From Rhynchospora pubera (Eukaryota > Streptophyta > Magnoliopsida > Poales > Cyperaceae): a stretch of DNA of 64,000 nt. The stretch lies in assembly GCA_028095005.1 (NCBI GenBank), contig CM051462.1, positions 235,370,473 through 235,434,472 on the forward strand, given 5' to 3'. Shown here piece by piece: positions 58,701 through 64,000 of this stretch (the stretch's first letter is position 1; every line of letters begins with the position of its first letter). Both the position numbers and the translations under genes were made by a program. The notes below the pieces were generated by a model. That model did no database searches. It was not told where the DNA came from and worked only from the letters and a program-made list of their open reading frames with translations.

Positions 58701-59750
58701 TCTTTTAGGCACTTGGGTCCATTTTGGCAGCATAACAGTAGTCATTATGTGTATTGTACAGAAATTCCATAATTTGAGCTATTTTGAACTCAAACCATGA
58801 AATTGCAGCCTAACACTGAGGAAACCTCAGCTTAAGCTATTGTTTCACCTAGTCAAGAGGAAACCTCAGGCTAGGCGACCTCTCCTCAGTCTAGATCTAA
58901 GGAAACCTTAGTCTAAACCATGGGAGGAGAGGTCAGGAGTGAGAGAAGAAAAGAGAATCAAGCCAAATGTCAATTGATGCTTCAGACTTTTTTTATTGAT
59001 GTTTGAACAGAGAATTACAAGCTTGGAACCACTCAATTTCACCTTCTCTCTCTTATCTCTATATGCTCGCTCTATTGCCTCACTCTGTGCTAAGAAAACC
59101 TTATAATTCAAATAAAAAAAAATGTGACTACACTTATCCCTTAGAGCGCTTGAAGGCCTCCCATTGCCGTCTCTACTTCTCAAGCCCAAACCTATTTTCT
59201 CTAGAACCATGCCACCCCAACTCGAATCCAATCAATGCTTGTCCTATCCCGACTTAATATTTTTGATAAATAAAAAATAAGATAAATTGTAGTAGAATAA
59301 ATGAAAGAAATTGAGAAAAAGTAAATAATAATGAAAATAAATGGCGGCTGCCAATTTGATTGATAATTGTCTAATTCCTTTCACATACATCATGCGCAGC
59401 CCTTGGTCTTTATTATTTAATTGTTTTCTTACACCTTTAGTCAGGTCATGACAGCTTCAGAGGAGATCATGCACAAAATTGGAGCTGTGTGCCACATCCT
59501 ACCATCTGCACGAATACCTGATGAGCACGCAAAACAGAGGCATGACTGAAGTAAACGCCTGTGCTAAGAAGTCCCTATCACGCAAATTGAAAATAAAAAG
59601 TCGGGCACATTGACTTCTTGAGTGAAAGGTCGCAAGTTCGAAACCCGACTGGGGGTCTTTCATAGGCATTCAATTTAAAAATAAGTTGGGTGGTTTAGAC
59701 CTCCAATTTATCTTCAAAAAAAATAAAAGACTTAGGCACTTACCTCTTGG
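52761..59750. other. Copy B of the intergenic repeats and element E2
   Basis: Collinear with 12284-19290. It holds the single copy of the 102-bp repeat (about 52950-53050), the 103-bp tandem pair (about 54530-54740), element E2 (about 55985-58250) with its minisatellite (about 56415-56712), and the B-box-like GTTCGAAACC near 59636. No gene was recognised. Confidence 0.75.
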
Positions 59751-59764
59751 AGCGCTTACAAGCT

Positions 59765-59875
59765 TTCAATTACCTCTTGGCTTTAGTGTTGGGCCAATTT
59801 CTTCTTGAAGAGAAGGCCTTCCTTCATATCATTGAACCTTTCATGAAATTCACCGAACAAATTTCATTTGGGGGG
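59765..59875 (-). pseudogene. Sulfate transporter fragment, copy B, internally deleted
   Basis: Only the end of exon 2 (LLQEEIGPTLKPRG-type text near 59790) and the beginning of exon 1 remain. The 528 bp that in copy A lie between two TTGAAGA words (19338-19344 and 19866-19872) are gone, leaving one TTGAAGA at about 59805. A deletion at 7-bp microhomology explains it. Confidence 0.85.
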
Positions 59876-61225
59876 AAATCCAACTTTGTATTTTATTTGA
59901 CCATTTTCCATTTGGTAGGTCCACTGCTCTCCTCTGTTTTCAAAGTCGTCAGACACAGAATGGCCCAATCAGCGTTGCTAATGGGTTTGCTAGTTAGTTA
60001 CCTGCAAATACAGCATGTATTTGTTAAACATTATGCATCAACATCATTTAATATAATCCGTAAAACCACAACTAAGCAATAATTGATTAATGGGCATGTC
60101 CGCCCTTTTATTTTATTGCGGTAGTGAATTCATGTAATGCTATATTGATAATGTGAAAATACCTTAACCCATGCTATATTGATAATGTGAAAATACCTAG
60201 GTTAAGGTATGCAAGGAAATACTGAAGTGCATTAGAGGGTGCATTCAGGAGGAAATGAATTTGCACTTATATAGGGTGTCCCGACTAATTCAAGCCTAGC
60301 ACGTAGGCTGGTCAAGATTATATTCTGAATATTATACTATAACATAGCATCTATGCATGTGGATGCGAAGTAGAACCATGTTCACTGAATGATAGTTGAG
60401 TAATCAAATTTGGTTTAATGAAATGCACAACACTTGTGTAACTTTTTCTCTACAGCCTAACTATTACAAAAGTCAACCCAAGAATGTAACAATGATTATT
60501 ACGTCAAGAGATGTTGGAGGTTATAATTAAATTTCTTTAGTCAAAAGAGTTCACTGTCATCCTTTACCGCAATCCGCAAGAGTAGAAGAAACTTGAGCAG
60601 TTCCCCCTCTTTCCTCCGTCCTCTTATCCCAACATGTAACATTTACATGCAAGTGCTGCCGCCGTTAAAGGCATCTCGTCCGTTTGTGTTAAATCTCAAC
60701 CAAACTCAACTTGATATGTACAAAATAATATTATATTTGACAAGAAAATACAAAGTTCTTTTGCCTTACATTCCAACTTGACACGTAGCACGCTGGAATT
60801 TAAATTTTCTACCTGGTATTTTTTGAAAAATCCTATACATTTGAAAATTTTGGAAATCATTATATACAGATCTTCAACAATTTGGATTAAATGGCTGGGT
60901 TTTTAAGTACGAAACAAAGAAAAAAAAAAATTCTAGTATCAAATAAGGAAAGAAGTTGAAGACGTGTTAAAAGTAAAAATTCTTTAATGTAGGATGTTTA
61001 CAGCTAATTTTAAAAACATCCTAGTGGGTGTTCGTGCGTTGCTCGATCTATTTTTTCATTTTTAATGGTTATTAGCAGATTAATAATATAATACCTTTAG
61101 TAATATATACGAATTGTATATTATGAACATCAGGGGAAAAGAAGCTTATTATAATCTAATTATCTTGTGGGGGTAAACTTATTATAACCTAATTGAAGCA
61201 AACAAATAAACCCATTCATGTTTTT
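59876..61225. other. Intergenic DNA, copy B
   Basis: Collinear with 19920-21289. There is no gene. A small deletion relative to A occurs near 60998 (TTTAGTG absent). Confidence 0.6.
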
Positions 61226-61587
61226 TTTTGTAATAGTGCAATGTATTCATGTTGATCCACTTGACTGTCTGATGTAGAACAGATCGCTAACGAATATATG
61301 GCCAGATGGACCACCAAAAGAAGGAAAGAAAGACTTATTGAGTAGTAGCAGTTATTTTACTTTTAAGAAATTATTTTACTTTCTAGTAGTTATTTCCTAG
61401 CAGTTATTCTCTTTCTTATTATTGTAGACAGAACCCTTTTAGAGGGATGTATCTTTCAGTTTTAATCAGAAATTAAGAAAACTCTAAATTATGTTTGTAC
61501 GTATTTCTTCTCTTTTGAGAGAAAATAACTGACTCGCGCTACTCGCTGCGTCAGGTGGTATCAGAGAGGGTTTTCCTTCCATAACCA

Positions 61588-62079
61588 ATGGCAGGAAAAG
61601 ACAGCCATGGCTCCGACGGAGATCGGAACATGGAAAACCTCAGGGCCGAGGTTAAGGCTCAAAGAGAGGCAGTTACAACTCTGGAACAAAATGTTCAGGG
61701 CATACAACGAAGCCTTGGGAATATTATCGCACGGCTTGACTTACTAGCGGTGAACCCTAATCGAAATAAGGCTGAAGGAAGAGATCGACCAAGAGGTGAT
61801 GCTGCTCGAGGCGATTTCCATGACAGACTTGTTTCTGAGAACAACCGAGACAACTCCATCCAAGGAGATGACTCGGAGGAGGAGGAGGAGGAGGAAGAAG
61901 ACTGGTTTGGCCGCTATCATGCCGCTAGGCGTGAAAATGGTCGTGGCAGAAATCAAAGTAACCAGTATGAAAGAGATAATTATGATTTTAAGTTGAGGGT
62001 AGATATTCCCAGTTTCAATGGGGGGTTAAATATTGAGGATTTTATTGATTGGGTGGCTGAAGTTGATCGGTTCTTTTAG
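61588..62079 (+). pseudogene. Gypsy gag, N-terminal part, copy B
   Basis: The frame runs from MAGKDSHGSDG through the acidic run and into LRVDIPSFNGGLNIEDFIDW and EVDRFF, ending at TAG where copy A has GAG. It lacks the 12-residue insertion seen in A and keeps the base lost in A near 25096, so this part is closer to the ancestral frame. Confidence 0.88.
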
Positions 62080-62219
62080 TATATGGAGATTCTTGAGGAG
62101 AAAAGGGTGAAGTTGGTGGCATGTAGGTTGAAAGAGGGGGGGGCCCCTCTGCATGGTGGGAGAGGCTTCAAAACAGAAGGTATCGTGAAGGGAAGCAACC
62201 TATTAGAACTTGGTATAAG

Positions 62220-62798
62220 ATGAAGCAGTTATTGCAGAGAGACTTTCTTCCTCCTGATTATGAACAAATTCTCTTTCAGCAATATCAAAGATGCAGCCAG
62301 GGGCAAATGTTTGTTCATGAGTACACCGCTGAGTTTATGCGGTTGGCAGAAAGGAATGATTTGCGGGAGAGTGAAGGCCAGCAAGTTGCACGGTATTTGG
62401 GTTGGCTGAAACCACAACTTAGAGATAAGATTGGGGTTCAGGTTTTGTATAATTTGAATGAGGCAAAGAACATGGCCATGAAGGCAGAATTGATGTTGCA
62501 AGAGAAGGGCAGTAAGTGGAATTCAAACAGAAGTGGTCTGGCTAATGAAAGTTTTCCTAGAAACACTATTGATAGAAGTACCACAGCACAAGAGGTGCAG
62601 AAAGTGGCAAAGGAGGACAAGGCAGTAGGTAAAAGGCCGATGGATAAAGGTGAAAAACAAAAGCCAGCCAACCCTACCTCTAAATCGATGGTGGACAAAT
62701 GTTACCGGTGTCTACAGCTAGGCCATCGATCCGGGGACTGCCCCAACAGGAGAGGTGTTAACATTGTGGAGCGAGAGACAGAAGATGAGGTTTATTGA
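62220..62798 (+). pseudogene. Gypsy gag C-terminal part and zinc knuckle, copy B
   Basis: Starts LLQRDFLPPDYEQILFQQY and includes MFVHEYTAEFMRLAERND (deleted in A) and the zinc knuckle CYRCLQLGHRSGDC with intact CX2CX4HX4C spacing near 62700-62742. It ends by frameshift at EDEVY where two bases present in A are missing. Confidence 0.9.
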
Positions 62799-63640
62799 AC
62801 CTGATGAGGGTGATGAAGAAGCAGAGTTTGATAGGGGTGAAGATGAAAGAGAGTCGAGTTTTGTTATTAGAAGGTTGATGCTGGCTCCAAAGCTAGATGA
62901 TGCTACCCAGCGCCACCAATTGTTCCGAACCAGATGCACCATCAACGGCCGTGTCTTTGACTTAATCATAGACAACGGTAGTTGTGAGAACATTATTGGC
63001 AGGGAGGTAGTGAACTCATTGCAATTGGCTGTTGAAAAACATCCAAATCCTTACTCCATTGGATGGATTAAAGCTGCTGAAAAGATTAAGGTGACTGAAC
63101 GGTGTAAGGTCCTTTTTCTATTGGAAAATATAAGGATGAATTGTACTGTGATGTTGTGGATATGGATGTGTGTCACCTACTCTTTGGCAGACCATGGCAA
63201 TTTGATGTTGATGCCCAGCATGCATGAAGAGATAATGTGTACAAATTGAAAAGAGGAGTGAAGTTTACTCTACTTCCTTTACGAGTAAACAAGCACTCTA
63301 ATACTGCTAAAGTGAAAGAGCAGTCATATATCACTTTGATGAACTTAGAGAATGAATTGGAGGTGGCTGTGAGAGAGTCAAAACTAGTTCATGCATTAAT
63401 TGTGAAGCAAATGCTCTCACTGGATGAGCAAGCCGCAAAAATACCAGAGGCAGTGAAGCCGCTATTAGAAGAGTTTGTGGAGGTCATTCCCACTGACCTA
63501 CCTAACGGGCTTCCTCCCATGCGAGACATTCAGTACCACATTGACCTAATTCCATGTGCCAGCCTTCCAAACTTGCCACATTATAGAATGAGCCCAAAGG
63601 AGAGTGCAATTTTACAAGAGAAAGCGCATGAATTGTTGAA
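62790..63640 (+). pseudogene. Gypsy protease and pre-RT region, copy B
   Basis: The protease motif LIIDNGSCENIIG is intact (about 62960-63000). A frameshift near 63112 (one base lost at CCCTTTTTC relative to A) garbles the rest to about 63249. The next frame resumes at YKLKRGVKFTLLPLRVNK, where CGA is kept (TGA in A), and reads through the pre-RT linker. Confidence 0.88.
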
Positions 63641-63860
63641 CACCGTTAAAGGAGAGTGCAATTTTACAAGTTGAGGCAGTGAAGCCTCTATTAGAAGAGT
63701 TTGTGGAGGTCATTCCCACCGACCTACCTAACGGGCTTCCTCCCATGCGAGACATTCAGTACCACATTGACTTAATTCCATGTGCCAGCCTTCCAAACTT
63801 GCCACATTATAGAATGAGCCCAAAGGAGAGTGTCAATTTTACAAGAGAAAGTGCAGGAGA
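63447..63860 (+). repeat. 226-bp tandem duplication in gypsy pre-RT, copy B
   Basis: GAGGCAGTGAAGCC starts at 63447 and again at 63673; both units encode LLEEFVEVIPTDLPNG and HYRMSPKES. GGAGAGTGCAATTTTAC recurs at three places (about 63600, 63651 and 63846), probably the repeats that mediated the rearrangement. The A copy continues normally into RT here. Confidence 0.92.
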
Positions 63861-64000
63861 GTGCAATTTTACTCAATAGGTATAGTATATATAGTATGAA
63901 TATTTAAGGTAGGGATGAAAGTTGTTGAATACTTAAGCTGTGCATTGTGCGCGTTAGTGTATTGGCACATGGCCATTGTCTGTGCGCTGCCCCACCACCT
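63861..64000. other. Unassigned DNA at the right edge
   Basis: This stretch is unrelated to the sequence that follows the gypsy in copy A. No feature was seen. Confidence 0.5.

Larger units (their letters stand above)
48937..63640. repeat. Copy B of the long direct duplication
   Basis: This is the partner of 1-26790. It lacks the Helitron (empty site 49837/49838), the Mutator-like element (empty site 61226-61234), the 5.5-kb block and 528 bp of the transporter fragment. It has private segments at 51088-51439 and 52276-52760. The right end of homology lies in the gypsy pre-RT region. Confidence 0.95.
61270..63640 (+). mobile_element. Truncated Ty3/gypsy retrotransposon, copy B
   Basis: Putative LTR 61270-61553, primer site 61556-61566, gag from 61588, zinc knuckle and protease; reverse transcriptase is lost. 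Lesions are largely different from those of copy A: TAG at 62077-62079 in gag (A has GAG), a 2-base loss near 62798 and a frameshift near 63112 in the protease region. They share the poly-G/poly-C problem near 62140. Homology to A stops at about 63640, inside the pre-RT region. Confidence 0.9.

Overview
The window looks like an AT-rich nuclear interval of a flowering plant. The evidence is split genes with GT/AG introns, AAACCCTA-type boxes in CT-rich leaders, gene fragments resembling plant DExH-box RNA helicase, TPX2 and group-3 sulfate transporter, and many plant transposons (Helitron, Mutator-like, Ty3/gypsy, a SINE stub, a MITE). No gene in it is convincingly intact. All family names come from reading translations by eye; no database was searched.

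The architecture is dominated by a long direct duplication with a period of about 45-49 kb. Copy A (1 to about 26790) and copy B (48937 to about 63640) are collinear and near-identical, and their differences date later events. Copy A carries a 3757-bp Helitron (902-4658), a 3051-bp Mutator-like element (21299-24349) and about 5.5 kb of extra repeat DNA (6746-12283). Copy B keeps the empty sites of the first two and has its own 352-bp and 485-bp private segments. A group-3 sulfate transporter fragment (A 19325-19975) is present in both copies, but B lost 528 bp of it. Both copies end in a decayed Ty3/gypsy element: putative 5' LTR, Met-tRNA primer site and gag, then protease, with reverse transcriptase only in A. 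Neither has a visible 3' LTR.

Between the copies (27536-48936), every recognisable fragment is on the minus strand. Reading right to left there is a leader and promoter (about 47300-49330), then about 19 exons of a DExH-box RNA helicase of the plant DExH4/DExH7 type (47090 down to 41653). This helicase has a stop just before the Walker A motif, at least three frameshifts, and a ruined motif VI. The middle of a TPX2-like microtubule protein follows directly (41398-40545). Next come RPA70-like pieces (39700-38100) and unassigned exon-like pieces, one possibly apyrase. A Helitron 3' terminus lies at 32250-32278, and then a second copy of the TPX2 middle exon leads into the TPX2 C terminus (32170-30583). 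The region reads as a mosaic of gene fragments, possibly assembled with Helitron involvement.

The most unusual signals are: paired filled and empty sites that prove the Helitron and Mutator-like insertions; a run of six hairpins, five sharing a GAGC-N3-GCTC-like core or arm pattern, downstream of a TATA box and poly(A) signal (8872-9182); the helicase-TPX2-RPA mosaic; and a 901-bp tract that is identical between the two copies although the flanking duplicated DNA has diverged.
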